A stretch of 7,912 nucleotides of DNA from Coprothermobacterota bacterium (GTDB taxonomy: Bacteria > Caldisericota > JANLFM01), in assembly GCA_026389415.1 (NCBI GenBank), contig JAPLHX010000166.1, positions 1 to 7,912 on the forward strand, given 5' to 3'. The notes under the pieces are model-generated. The model was given only the letters and a program-made list of their open reading frames with translations. It did not search any database and was not told where the DNA came from. The translations under genes were made by a program, and so were the position numbers. This document shows positions 1 to 6,133 of the stretch, in pieces; position 1 is the first letter of the stretch; every line of letters begins with the position of its first letter.

Positions 1-1
1 C

Positions 2-877
2 TGGGAACTGGTCAACCTCGCCGCCAAGAGAGGGATTCGTTGCCACATCATCCCGCCCAAGCGTGGACACCACTTCCGCCAGGCCCTGGGGCAGCGCTCC
101 AAGACCGATCCGATCGATGCCCGGATGCTCACCGCCTTCCATGTACTGCTGAAAGAGGAAGACTGCCGGGCGCCGATCCAGAATCTCTCCCGGGAAACCC
201 TGCAACGCTACCCGGTGGCTTATCAGCTGGTGCAGAAGACCAGGGTTCAGTTCAGCAACCAGCATCATGCCCTTAAGACCGCGGGCGCCAAAGGAACTGG
301 CTTGCTGGAGGAGATCGGCGAACTGGCTGAGAGGCTCCATGATCAGGAGGAGCGGCTGCTGGGGGAGATGATCCGCTTCGTCTCGGCGGAAGAGCGGTTG
401 GGTCAGGATTACCAGCTGCTGCAAACCGCCCCCGGCGTGGGACCGCTGACGGCGATCGTGCTGCTTACCCTGGAACTGACCTACCCAGAGGCCAACTCCC
501 AACAGATGGTCGCTCTGGTGGGATTGGACCCCCGCCAGTGTCAGTCCGGCAGTTCCCTGCACAAGCCCAAACGGATCAGCAAGAACGGGGATGCCATGGC
601 TCGCCGGATCTTCTTCCTGGCTTCGCTCTTGGCCGGTCGACTGAACGAACCGTTGGCTGCTTTCAAGCAGCGCTTGGTGGCGGCTGGGAAGCCGAAGAAA
701 GTGGCCCAGATCGCTGTGGCTCGCAAACTCCTGCGCCAAGCCCATGCCATTTATCGTACGAAGCAACCCTTTCATGGGACTCCCCAGAACACCGCCATGA
801 TTGACTTGGCTCGATTGGTCGGTGAGATCGAGGCCGGTGATGAAGGCAGAGGACTTGACATGGCATACAGCATCTGA
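2..877 (+). CDS. IS110-family transposase, 5' end outside window
   Basis: DEDD-type recombinase of the IS110 family, which moves its element through an N-terminal RuvC-like domain and a C-terminal Tnp domain. The frame is open at the left edge; about 291 codons are visible, so roughly the first 60-100 residues of a normal 350-400 residue protein are missing. Visible residues 33-40 (SKTDPIDA) are the conserved last acidic pair of the RuvC-like domain. Around 142-148 lies TAPGVGP, the helix-hairpin-helix-like start of the Transposase_20 domain. Residues 182-197 (SGSSLHKPKRISKNGD) carry the Ser-rich motif in which this family has its catalytic serine. The domain closes with RKLLRQAHAIYRTKQPF, followed by about 35 extra residues. 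The visible part shows no frameshift, so the gene may be functional. It is convergent with a second, unrelated-looking IS110-type gene. Family assignment is firm; activity cannot be judged without the left end. Confidence 0.93.
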   Translation, partial: WELVNLAAKRGIRCHIIPPKRGHHFRQALGQRSKTDPIDARMLTAFHVLLKEEDCRAPIQNLSRETLQRYPVAYQLVQKTRVQFSNQHHALKTAGAKGTGLLEEIGELAERLHDQEERLLGEMIRFVSAEERLGQDYQLLQTAPGVGPLTAIVLLTLELTYPEANSQQMVALVGLDPRQCQSGSSLHKPKRISKNGDAMARRIFFLASLLAGRLNEPLAAFKQRLVAAGKPKKVAQIAVARKLLRQAHAIYRTKQPFHGTPQNTAMIDLARLVGEIEAGDEGRGLDMAYSI

Positions 878-1115
878 GCCGTCTTCGCGAAGGGTCTGGC
901 CTTTGGTACTTCATGGGTCAAAATCCACAGGCAAGATCCTTTGCTGCGCTAAGGATGACAAAAAGGGGCGTTCAGGATGACAAAATACGTGGACAGGGCA
1001 GGAGGATCCTTCATCGCGGAGTTTACCCTTGAGCGAAGCGAAGGGCTCAGGATGACAAAAAGGGGCGCTCAAGGACAGAAAAAGGGGACAGACTCCCTAC
1101 CAATTGTCAACCTTC
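878..1115. other. Non-coding end between two convergent IS110-type genes
   Basis: These 238 bp lie between two convergent transposase reading frames and hold no convincing gene. The left edge has a 10-bp palindrome, CTTCGCGAAG (883-892). The middle has two copies of a REP-like repeat, described separately. The right edge has AAAGGGGACAGACTCC (1081-1096) just before the stop of the truncated transposase. IS110 elements carry a non-coding end that, in characterised members, is transcribed as the bridge RNA specifying target and donor. The 3' end of the left element must lie somewhere here, but I could not place its exact boundary. No promoter or terminator was convincing. Confidence 0.55.
933..1070. 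repeat. Two copies of a REP-like hairpin repeat
   Basis: The 19-mer AGGATGACAAAAAGGGGCG occurs identically at 952-970 and 1049-1067, and a shorter copy, TCAGGATGACAAAA, sits at 972-985. Each full copy is preceded by a matching ATCCT(T) arm. In copy 1, ATCCTT (936-941) pairs with AAGGAT (951-956) around a 9-nt loop. In copy 2, ATCCT (1006-1010) can pair with AGGAT (1049-1053), with a second small stem, GAGC/GCTC, inside. This is the layout of a dispersed repetitive extragenic palindrome. Elements with an ATCCTTCGC...AGGATGACA core are common between genes in several environmental bacterial groups; that is recollection, not a search. It could be part of the IS end or independent of it. Confidence 0.7.
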
Positions 1116-2075
1116 TCAGACCATGCTCATCTCCCTTTCCCGGACCGTCGCCAAGCCCTCTGGTTCCGCCACCAACCATTGATCCAGCTCTTTCGGGTCC
1201 GCCCTTCTCTCTAACCGACTGCGATCGTACGGTACTCCTTCTTTCAGCATGGCAATCGCCACCCGCAGCAGTTGGGCGCCGATGATCCGCAAAGCGCAAG
1301 CGTGCGTTTTCCCCCGTTGGCGCAGTTGGGCGTAACGGCTCCGCCAGACCGGGTCGCGGTAGGAAGCTACCCAGGCTCCGTTGAAGAGAGCATCGCGCAG
1401 GGCATGGTCGCAGGCATAACGCATCCCTACCACCTTCTTCCCCCCGCTTTGGCGGGTGACGGGAAGGACCCCGGCCAAGAGGGCCAGGCTGTGGTAATCT
1501 TGCTCGTGGAGGGAGAGGGCCGCGCGAGTGACGACCGAGGTGAGTACCTTCGCGCCCACTCCGGGCAGCGAGCTGAGTAAGACCATGTCGCGCCGCCACC
1601 GTTCCTCTTCCTCCGTCCGGGGTGCCGCCCGCAACAGACCGGCGATGGCTTGCTCCAGCGCCAGACCCTGCCGATGAATCAGCTGGATCTGGGCCGCCAA
1701 TTGACCCAATTCAAACGCTACCACTTCTTCCAGGCCGGAGGCCTGGGGCAGGTCCGGCTGCATCAGAGCTTGTCGCAACTGGGCCGGGTCGATCCGGGCG
1801 TGGCCCGCCTGAAGGATGGCAGCCAATCGCTTACCGGAGAGCCACCGGGCTTGACAGAGAGTGGGTGCGACCACCAGCAGGGACCACTGCCAGGGCTTGT
1901 CCGCTGTCGGGGCCAGGGTCAAAAGCTGGGGGAACCAGCGGTGCAAGGCCTCCCGCAGATGATGGGTCCCGCGTACCTCTTCTTCCTGCAGGGTCTTGCG
2001 CCGCCGTTCCAGCTCTTTCAATTGCAGCAACCGCTCCGGCAAAGGCTCGACCCGGCGAAAGTGGGACAAATTCAC
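1116..2075 (-). pseudogene. IS110-type transposase lacking its N-terminal catalytic domain
   Basis: Recognisable from about FRRVEPLPERLLQLKELERR onward as a member of the longer IS110 subgroup with a helical middle. From the GTG at 2075 it reads 319 residues. LSSLPGVGAKVL (about 167-178) opens the Transposase_20 domain, and QSGGKKVVGMRYACDHALRDAL-type sequence (about 209-230) carries the conserved Ser motif. The domain ends near AMLKEGVPYD. The N-terminal RuvC-like DEDD domain, about 100 residues, is absent, so the protein cannot be a competent IS110 recombinase as known. The frame stays open to 2150, but that stretch is the other-frame shadow of the Kelch gene. A Shine-Dalgarno-like GAGGTG (2085-2090) lies 9 nt before the GTG and overlaps the Kelch stop, so translation by read-on is possible. 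Most likely a truncated insertion remnant; a retained C-terminal-only protein is the alternative. Confidence 0.8.
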
Positions 2076-2084
2076 CGGCGTTGA

Positions 2085-2090
2085 CACCTC
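2085..2090 (-). promoter_or_regulatory. Shine-Dalgarno-like site for the truncated transposase
   Basis: On the minus strand GAGGTG overlaps the TGA stop of the Kelch gene and lies 9 nt before the GTG at 2075. It makes 2075 the best start for the truncated transposase frame and would permit coupled translation. It may be fortuitous, since the frame is a remnant. Confidence 0.35.
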
Positions 2091-4722
2091 AGGCGAGGCG
2101 CCTCCTGCGCAGGAACCACCAGCCACCCAAACCCAGGAGGGAAAGTGCAAGGAGGGCCAGCGCCCAGGGACTGATACCGGGCATAGCGAGGGGGTCCCCT
2201 CCCAGGGCGAAGGGAGTGCCGGTGAGGTCGGAAGCCAGGACCTGGAAGGTGAAGGTGTGGCTGGCGGGATTGAGAGTGCCGGATACAGGAATCCATTTCG
2301 TATTCGTCTGGTCCCAACGATAGAGGGAGAAGTTCTCCTCCCCCAGTTGGGGGGCGTAGTGCAGGACGATGGTCAAGGTCCCGTTCAACCCTTGCTGGCC
2401 GATGTCGAAGAAGAGGGCGGAGCGCTGGCCGGTCTCCTGCATGAATTGATTCAGGTTGGGATCGCTGGTGTTGGCGGTGGTTAGGGGTGTCACCCAAAGG
2501 GTGCCGCTGCCACTGCCGCCAGAGATCTTCAGCCAGGGATCGGCGGTGATGAGGGCGGTGGTGCCGCCGATGTAAGGGAAGAGGGTGGCGGTGAGGGCGA
2601 AGAAGACCGGCGAGCTGTCCTGGCAGTTCGCTTGCTGCACGCGGATCTTGGCATTGATGGTGCCGGGGCCGCTCACCGTCCAGGTATGTTGGGTGGCGGT
2701 GTTGGTCAATCCGGTGGTGATGGTCTCGGTGAAGTTCACTCCATTGCGGGCCAGGAGGATGGTGAGGGTGTTAGTGTTGAGGTCGGTGGAGGTCCAGGTG
2801 ACGGCATGCTGCGAGTCGATTGTCCACACCTCCCCGCCAATAGGGGACAGAAGGTCGATCTGCGGATCGCGCAGGCGGAAGACTGCCGGGGACTGGTCGG
2901 ACTGGCCGCTGCCGGAGACTCTCACCACGGCCTGTGTGGTGCGGGGTGCAGTCACCGTCCAGAAGAAGGTGCCGCCAGTGGCAGTGATTACGGTGAGGGT
3001 CTCCCAAGTGCTCCCGTTATCGCGGGATAGTTCAATAGTCGTCGTACCGGTGACTCCAGTGGAGGTCCAAGTGATGGGATAGGCATGGCTGCGGATCCAG
3101 TCTTCCCCGCCGACGGGAGCGGAGAGGTGGAGGGTGGCCGTGATTGTTAGTTGGGCGGTGGCGGACTTCCCGTCATAGCTAGCGGTGACCGTCCAGGTGC
3201 CGGCATTGGAGGAGGTGTAGCGGTTGGTGGAGGTCCAAGTTCCTTCAGCACCGGGATCGATCACATAGGTGGCGGAGGAGGTGACGTCCCAGGTGTTGGT
3301 CTCGGTGTCATAGGCGATCAAAGTGTAGTCGGTGGAAGTGCCGGCCAGGAGGGTGGCGCCGGCAGGGGAAAGGGAGAGGTGATCCACTGTCTCGCTATGA
3401 GCAGCGATGCTGAAAGTGCCCGAGGTGCCGGTTACCGTGCCGTCGGTTACACGGATGAGGCAGATGGTGCCGGCAGTTCCGGTGACAGTCCAGGGGTAAT
3501 GGGTGGCGGTGTTAGTTAATCCGGTGGTGATGGTCTCGGTGAAGTCCACCCCGTTCCGGGCTAACTGGATGGAGAGGGTATTGGTCAAGTCGGTGGAGGT
3601 CCAGGTGATGGAAGTGTTCTCCCCCACTACCCGAGTGGCGCCGGCGGTGGGAGAAGAGACGGTGATGGTGGGGACCAATGCTGGAGTGAAGAGCCAGGTG
3701 TCGTCGAGGGAGCCACTGCTGCCGTATCCACCGAAGAGGAGTACCCCCGAGACGGTGGCGGCCATGGCGTGGTAACGGCGCGCCGTCGGAGTGGAGGGAG
3801 AGCCGGTGATTTGGACCCAGGTGTTGGTGCTGGTGTTGAAGAGCCAAGTTTCGCCGAGGTAGTGGTCTCCGTTAGCGTAATAATATCCCCCGAAGAGGAG
3901 CACCCCCGCGGGGGTGGCAGCCATGACGTGGCCCCAGCGCGCGGTCGGGGTAGAAGATGTGAATACTTGAGACCAGCTATTGGTGGCGGTGTTATAGAGC
4001 CAGGTGTCGTTGAGGTAGTGGTCTCCGCTGGCATAATAATATCCCCCGAAGAGGAGCACCCCCGATGCTGTTGTGGCCATGGCGTGCTGGTAACGTGCGG
4101 TCGGGGTGAGAGATGCGGACACTTGAGACCACCTGTTGGTGGCGGTGTTATAGAGCCATGTGTCGTTGAGGTAGTGGTCTCCGCTGGCATAATAATATCC
4201 CCCGAAGAGGAGCACCCCCAATGCCGTTGTGGCCATGGCGTGGTACTGGCGCGCGGTTGGGGTGGAGGGAGAGCCAGTGATTTGGCCCCAGGTGTTGGTG
4301 CTGGTGTTGAAGAGCCAGGTGTCGTTGAGGCGGCCACCGCTCTTGTCTTTCCCCCCGAAAAGTAGTACCCCCGATGGGATAGCGGCCATGGCATGGTTAT
4401 AGCGCTTGGTCGGGGTGGTCGTGGGATCCTTTGCGGTATTCGTTTCGGTCCAGGTGTCCCCGCTTCCCGCTTGCAAGAATGGCGGTGGACCGGAAGAATC
4501 GAGGATTGGCCACTCCTCGGCTGCTGCCGGTAACCCTTCTGTCGCCGCCAAATCGGTTAAGGCCGCGGATACTTCCCGGCTGGCGGGCGGGGGGTTTTCC
4601 GCCAGGATTCGGGTGTTCGTCGGCATCCCGAAGAGGGCTCCCGCCGCTACCAAAAAGGCCAGAAAGACGATCAACGCGCGTTTCCCCAATAGGAACCGAA
4701 ACTCTCTCATTGTTGGTCTCAC
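2089..4722 (-). CDS. Secreted, C-terminally anchored Kelch/Ig-like repeat protein
   Basis: An 877-residue predicted surface protein of unknown ligand. Residues 14-41 form a signal peptide (KR, then hydrophobic LIVFLAFLVAAGALFG). Residues 106-347 hold five Kelch blades, each with R-x2-H-x-MA, GVLLFGG and DTWLFNT-x-TNTW; the conserved His are at 110, 161, 213, 265 and 318. SGDTWTETN (87-95) could supply the strand closing blade 5. Three Kre9/KNH-like modules follow at about 355-438, 532-617 and 622-710 (SP-x2-GE-x-W...ITWTSTDL...RNG...TWTV), with a bacterial Ig-like domain at about 447-528 and a beta domain at 711-842 ending LYRWDQTNTKWIPVSGT. The tail (MPGISPW at 847-853, 17 hydrophobic residues, RRRR) resembles the IPTL-CTERM sorting signal. 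It is very Thr-rich (16 of residues 471-530). The GTG at 4722 is preferred over the ATG at 4710 because GGAAGGG lies 8 nt upstream. Likely role: adhesion, carbohydrate binding or envelope structure (inferred). Confidence 0.87.
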   Translation of the reverse strand: MRPTMREFRFLLGKRALIVFLAFLVAAGALFGMPTNTRILAENPPPASREVSAALTDLAATEGLPAAAEEWPILDSSGPPPFLQAGSGDTWTETNTAKDPTTTPTKRYNHAMAAIPSGVLLFGGKDKSGGRLNDTWLFNTSTNTWGQITGSPSTPTARQYHAMATTALGVLLFGGYYYASGDHYLNDTWLYNTATNRWSQVSASLTPTARYQHAMATTASGVLLFGGYYYASGDHYLNDTWLYNTATNSWSQVFTSSTPTARWGHVMAATPAGVLLFGGYYYANGDHYLGETWLFNTSTNTWVQITGSPSTPTARRYHAMAATVSGVLLFGGYGSSGSLDDTWLFTPALVPTITVSSPTAGATRVVGENTSITWTSTDLTNTLSIQLARNGVDFTETITTGLTNTATHYPWTVTGTAGTICLIRVTDGTVTGTSGTFSIAAHSETVDHLSLSPAGATLLAGTSTDYTLIAYDTETNTWDVTSSATYVIDPGAEGTWTSTNRYTSSNAGTWTVTASYDGKSATAQLTITATLHLSAPVGGEDWIRSHAYPITWTSTGVTGTTTIELSRDNGSTWETLTVITATGGTFFWTVTAPRTTQAVVRVSGSGQSDQSPAVFRLRDPQIDLLSPIGGEVWTIDSQHAVTWTSTDLNTNTLTILLARNGVNFTETITTGLTNTATQHTWTVSGPGTINAKIRVQQANCQDSSPVFFALTATLFPYIGGTTALITADPWLKISGGSGSGTLWVTPLTTANTSDPNLNQFMQETGQRSALFFDIGQQGLNGTLTIVLHYAPQLGEENFSLYRWDQTNTKWIPVSGTLNPASHTFTFQVLASDLTGTPFALGGDPLAMPGISPWALALLALSLLGLGGWWFLRRRRLA
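2691..2803. repeat. Duplicated Kre9-like module, copy 2
   Basis: Partner of the copy at 3501-3610, in the third Kre9-like module of the Kelch protein. It lies about 810 bp away in direct orientation, so recombination between the copies would delete about 270 codons in frame. Confidence 0.75.
3501..3610. repeat. Duplicated Kre9-like module, copy 1
   Basis: This encodes TSTDL through TATHYPW and is closely matched at the DNA level by 2691-2803. The first 50 bases differ at 4 positions. The other copy is one codon longer (TDLNTNTL against TDLTNTL). The two encoded segments share ARNGV-[DN]-FTETITTGLTNTAT. This indicates duplication of a beta module within the gene. Confidence 0.75.
3824..4242. 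repeat. 156-bp tandem Kelch-blade DNA repeats
   Basis: Three blades repeat with an exact 156-bp (52-codon) offset. The copies at 3980-4086 and 4136-4242 differ at only 3 of 107 positions. The third copy (about 3824-3930) keeps long identical blocks, such as the stretch encoding FGGYYYA, but has drifted more. Synonymous sites are also conserved between the two closest copies, so the similarity reflects recent duplication or gene conversion and not protein-level selection alone. It is a likely site of copy-number change by slippage or recombination. Confidence 0.85.
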
Positions 4723-4730
4723 TTGATCAT

Positions 4731-4737
4731 CCCTTCC
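4731..4737 (-). promoter_or_regulatory. Ribosome binding site deciding the GTG start of the Kelch gene
   Basis: GGAAGGG on the minus strand, 8 nt before the GTG at 4722. The alternative ATG at 4710 has no comparable site. An ATG just upstream (4728-4730) is closed by a stop two codons later and is not a start. Confidence 0.6.
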
Positions 4738-5046
4738 AGATGCGAGGTTGATCTGGTCTTGGAGGTCGGATCCCGGGGAGGTCAGCTGCTCTTCCTTGAG
4801 ACTCCATCTCTCTTGTAAACCACAATTCTCATGATAGCACCGGAAGGCGGTCGTTCACGACTTCCCGCGAGGAGCCCTCTTTTCTCTTATGCGCATTCTT
4901 GATCTCTCCTCGGATTTGATGATCGCAGGGTTGGACCAGGCCTTTTTCTTTTTCAACAAAGCTTGCTGGGTAATGATGCCGCCCATCTTTCCAGAGAGTG
5001 CTGCCAATGCGAGCCCCTTGACCATTCTCAATTTCCGCAATCGTTG

Positions 5047-5068
5047 GGGACAGATCATGATCTGTCCC
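5047..5068. repeat. Perfect 22-bp palindrome
   Basis: The arm GGGACAGATCA (5047-5057) is followed at once by its exact reverse complement (5058-5068). It contains two GATC sites in the centre and no spacer. It could be a dimer operator, a cruciform or REP-like element, or a mobile-element end. No T-run follows on either strand, so it is not a typical intrinsic terminator. Confidence 0.85.
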
Positions 5069-5160
5069 TCCCCCTCTTCATCTCGTTGACAGAGTATAGC
5101 GATTCAATCGATCCCCAAGGGGATAGCGTGAACACTCTCCGCCACATGCCTGCTGGAATC

Positions 5161-5212
5161 TCAACCTGAAGGGGTCAGTCTCAACCTGAAGGGGTCAGTC
5201 TCTACCTAAAAG
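5161..5212. repeat. Tandem 20-bp repeat with degenerate third copy
   Basis: The unit TCAACCTGAAGGGGTCAGTC occurs twice with no mismatch (5161-5180 and 5181-5200). It is followed by TCTACCTAAAAG, which looks like the start of a decayed third unit. The embedded AAGGGGTCAGTCTC resembles AAGGGGACAGACTC at 1082-1095. Too few units and no spacers, so it is not CRISPR. Confidence 0.85.
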
Positions 5213-5390
5213 AAACGTAGAGGTGCTGTCAGTTCTTCATTGCATCGGAAAATGCTCTTGGAGCAAACGCTACACCAGGTGATGGGAAGCGGATCGTCAA
5301 GAACGACGACTTTGGGCAAGCGAGCGATGAGAAAAAGGTGTATTGCTTTAAACAATAAACAATAAACGGTTTTAAAAAATGAACGTCGCC

Positions 5391-6056
5391 TCAAACTTTC
5401 TTGGCGATGATCACCTCTACCGGTAAGCGGAACATAGACCGCCGTTTGATTGCACCCGGGAGAAAGCCCGCTGCGCTAAGCACCTTCTGCGCGAAGATCG
5501 GGCGACAGTCGACCGCTCGCGGAAACTGCTTGTGTGCCCATTCGTACAGCCGAACTGCCCAACTGTCCCGCTCCTGTTTGGCCAGAGCCACAACGCAGAT
5601 CCGACCCCCGTCCTTAACCACACGATGGCATTCTGCCAGAAAAGACGGAATTTCCGGCGTGTCGAACAATTCCAATGTGAAGCTGAGGAACAACGCATCA
5701 AAGAAACCCGACGAATAGGGCAGGCTGGTGGCATCTTGACAGGTCAAAATCACTCGATCTGACAAACCGGCCTTTTGGATCCGGGCTTGGGTGATGCGGT
5801 TCATCCCCTCGGAAATATCGCTCCCGTAGACGGACCCGGTTGACCCCACAGCTTGCGCGAAGGCCAGAATCTGATGTCCCGTGCCAAATCCGATTTCGAG
5901 GATCTTTTCTCCCGGCTGCGCGTTCAGCAGCCGAACGCCGATTTTTCGGCTCGGTCCTTCCGCCAACCCGGAGAGCAGATCATACCAGCGGCTCAGCCGA
6001 TCGTAGACCGCTTTTGCTTCCTGCTTGGATCGAGGCACCCCGCTCATTTCCGTCAT
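5391..6056 (-). CDS. Class I SAM-dependent methyltransferase (UbiE-like fold)
   Basis: A 221-residue cytosolic methyltransferase. After a helical lead, AVYDRLSRWYDLLSG (16-30), typical of UbiE/Methyltransf_11-type enzymes, motif I is ILEIGFGTG (52-60) and binds SAM. Motif II is VYGSDIS (76-82), whose Asp should contact the SAM ribose. DATSLPYSSGFFDALFLSF (108-126) is the acidic adenine-contact and motif III region. AECHRVVKDGGRICVVAL (141-158) is the usual beta-5 region. The length is normal and no disruption is seen. The ATG at 6056 is chosen because an in-frame stop lies three codons upstream and GGAGG (6069-6073) sits 12 nt before it; the ATG at 6047 is an alternative. It is divergent from the 4Fe-4S gene across 111 bp. 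The substrate is unknown; quinone, lipid or small-molecule methylation are all possible. The absence of a quinone cluster argues against naming it ubiE. Confidence 0.9.
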   Translation of the reverse strand: MTEMSGVPRSKQEAKAVYDRLSRWYDLLSGLAEGPSRKIGVRLLNAQPGEKILEIGFGTGHQILAFAQAVGSTGSVYGSDISEGMNRITQARIQKAGLSDRVILTCQDATSLPYSSGFFDALFLSFTLELFDTPEIPSFLAECHRVVKDGGRICVVALAKQERDSWAVRLYEWAHKQFPRAVDCRPIFAQKVLSAAGFLPGAIKRRSMFRLPVEVIIAKKV

Positions 6057-6085
6057 GGGAACTCACGACCTCCGCCGCAGAAATG

Positions 6086-6116
6086 TGTCATTTTCTGCTC
6101 AGATTTTGTCACTTTC
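6086..6116. promoter_or_regulatory. Direct TGTCA-type half-sites in the divergent promoter
   Basis: TGTCATTTTC (6086-6095) and TGTCACTTTC (6107-6116) are direct repeats matching 9 of 10 bases and set 21 bp apart, two helical turns. A weaker TGCTCA (6096-6101) lies between, putting TCA at steps of 11 and 10 bp. This resembles the array of direct half-sites bound by OmpR/PhoB-type response regulators. The first copy overlaps the putative -10 of the methyltransferase promoter and the second overlaps the putative -35 of the iron-sulfur gene promoter. The regulator is unknown. Confidence 0.35.
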
Positions 6117-6118
6117 AA
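6090..6118 (-). promoter_or_regulatory. Putative sigma70 promoter of the methyltransferase gene
   Basis: On the minus strand, -35 TTGAAA (6113-6118) and -10 GAAAAT (6090-6095) are separated by 17 bp. The -35 matches consensus at 5 of 6 positions and the -10 at 4 of 6. It would give a leader of about 27 nt containing GGAGG. Confidence 0.35.
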
Positions 6119-6133
6119 CAAACCGATCATAAT
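6106..6133 (+). promoter_or_regulatory. Putative sigma70 promoter of the 4Fe-4S protein gene
   Basis: TTGTCA (6106-6111) and CATAAT (6128-6133) each match the sigma70 consensus at 5 of 6 positions with a 16-bp spacer. The start site would fall near 6140, giving a leader of about 28 nt with the ribosome binding site AAGGAG (6151-6156), 11 nt before the ATG. It overlaps the opposing promoter. Confidence 0.5.

Larger units (their letters stand above)
4723..5390. other. 668-bp intergenic region without a convincing gene
   Basis: Small open frames exist here (67 codons on the minus strand at 4855-5058, 66 on the plus strand at 4889-5089, 62 on the minus strand at 5206-5394). None shows a recognisable domain or a good ribosome binding site, and the last begins with TTG inside the preceding gene's stop. 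What is visible: a 22-bp palindrome (5047-5068), a small inverted repeat ATCCCC-AA-GGGGAT (5111-5124), a tandem 20-bp repeat (5161-5200), and an AT-rich patch with repeated AACAATAA (about 5350-5377). A weak candidate promoter for the Kelch gene is TATCAT (minus strand, 4831-4836) with GTGAAC 16 bp upstream (4853-4858); the -35 matches consensus poorly. Confidence 0.5.

Noticed and set aside
1622..2323. 233-codon plus-strand open frame, Pro/Gly/Arg-rich
   Set aside because: Antisense to both the truncated transposase and the Kelch 3' end; low-complexity composition typical of GC-rich shadow frames and no recognisable domain.
2831..2842. GGGGACAGA-like match inside the Kelch gene
   Set aside because: It is the antisense of the codons for LLSPIGG, a conserved protein motif of the Kre9-like module, so it is not linked to the intergenic GGGGWCAGW repeats.
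3824..4242. Regular repeats considered as a CRISPR array
   Set aside because: The repeats are 156 bp, in frame and encode Kelch blades; there are no short repeats with unique spacers.
3769..4365. 198-codon plus-strand open frame opposite the Kelch blades, with repeated GIIISPEEEHP
   Set aside because: Its periodicity is the antisense shadow of the 156-bp Kelch repeats; the minus-strand frame has signal peptide, Kelch motifs and anchor.
4855..5058. 67-codon minus-strand frame upstream of the Kelch gene, Lys/Arg-rich
   Set aside because: No ribosome binding site or recognised domain, and it starts inside the 22-bp palindrome; an unrelated plus-strand frame of similar length exists opposite it.
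5206..5394. 62-codon minus-strand frame following the methyltransferase
   Set aside because: The start would be TTG overlapping the methyltransferase stop, and part of the peptide merely translates the AT-rich repeat near 5350-5377. No family resemblance beyond two nearby cysteines.
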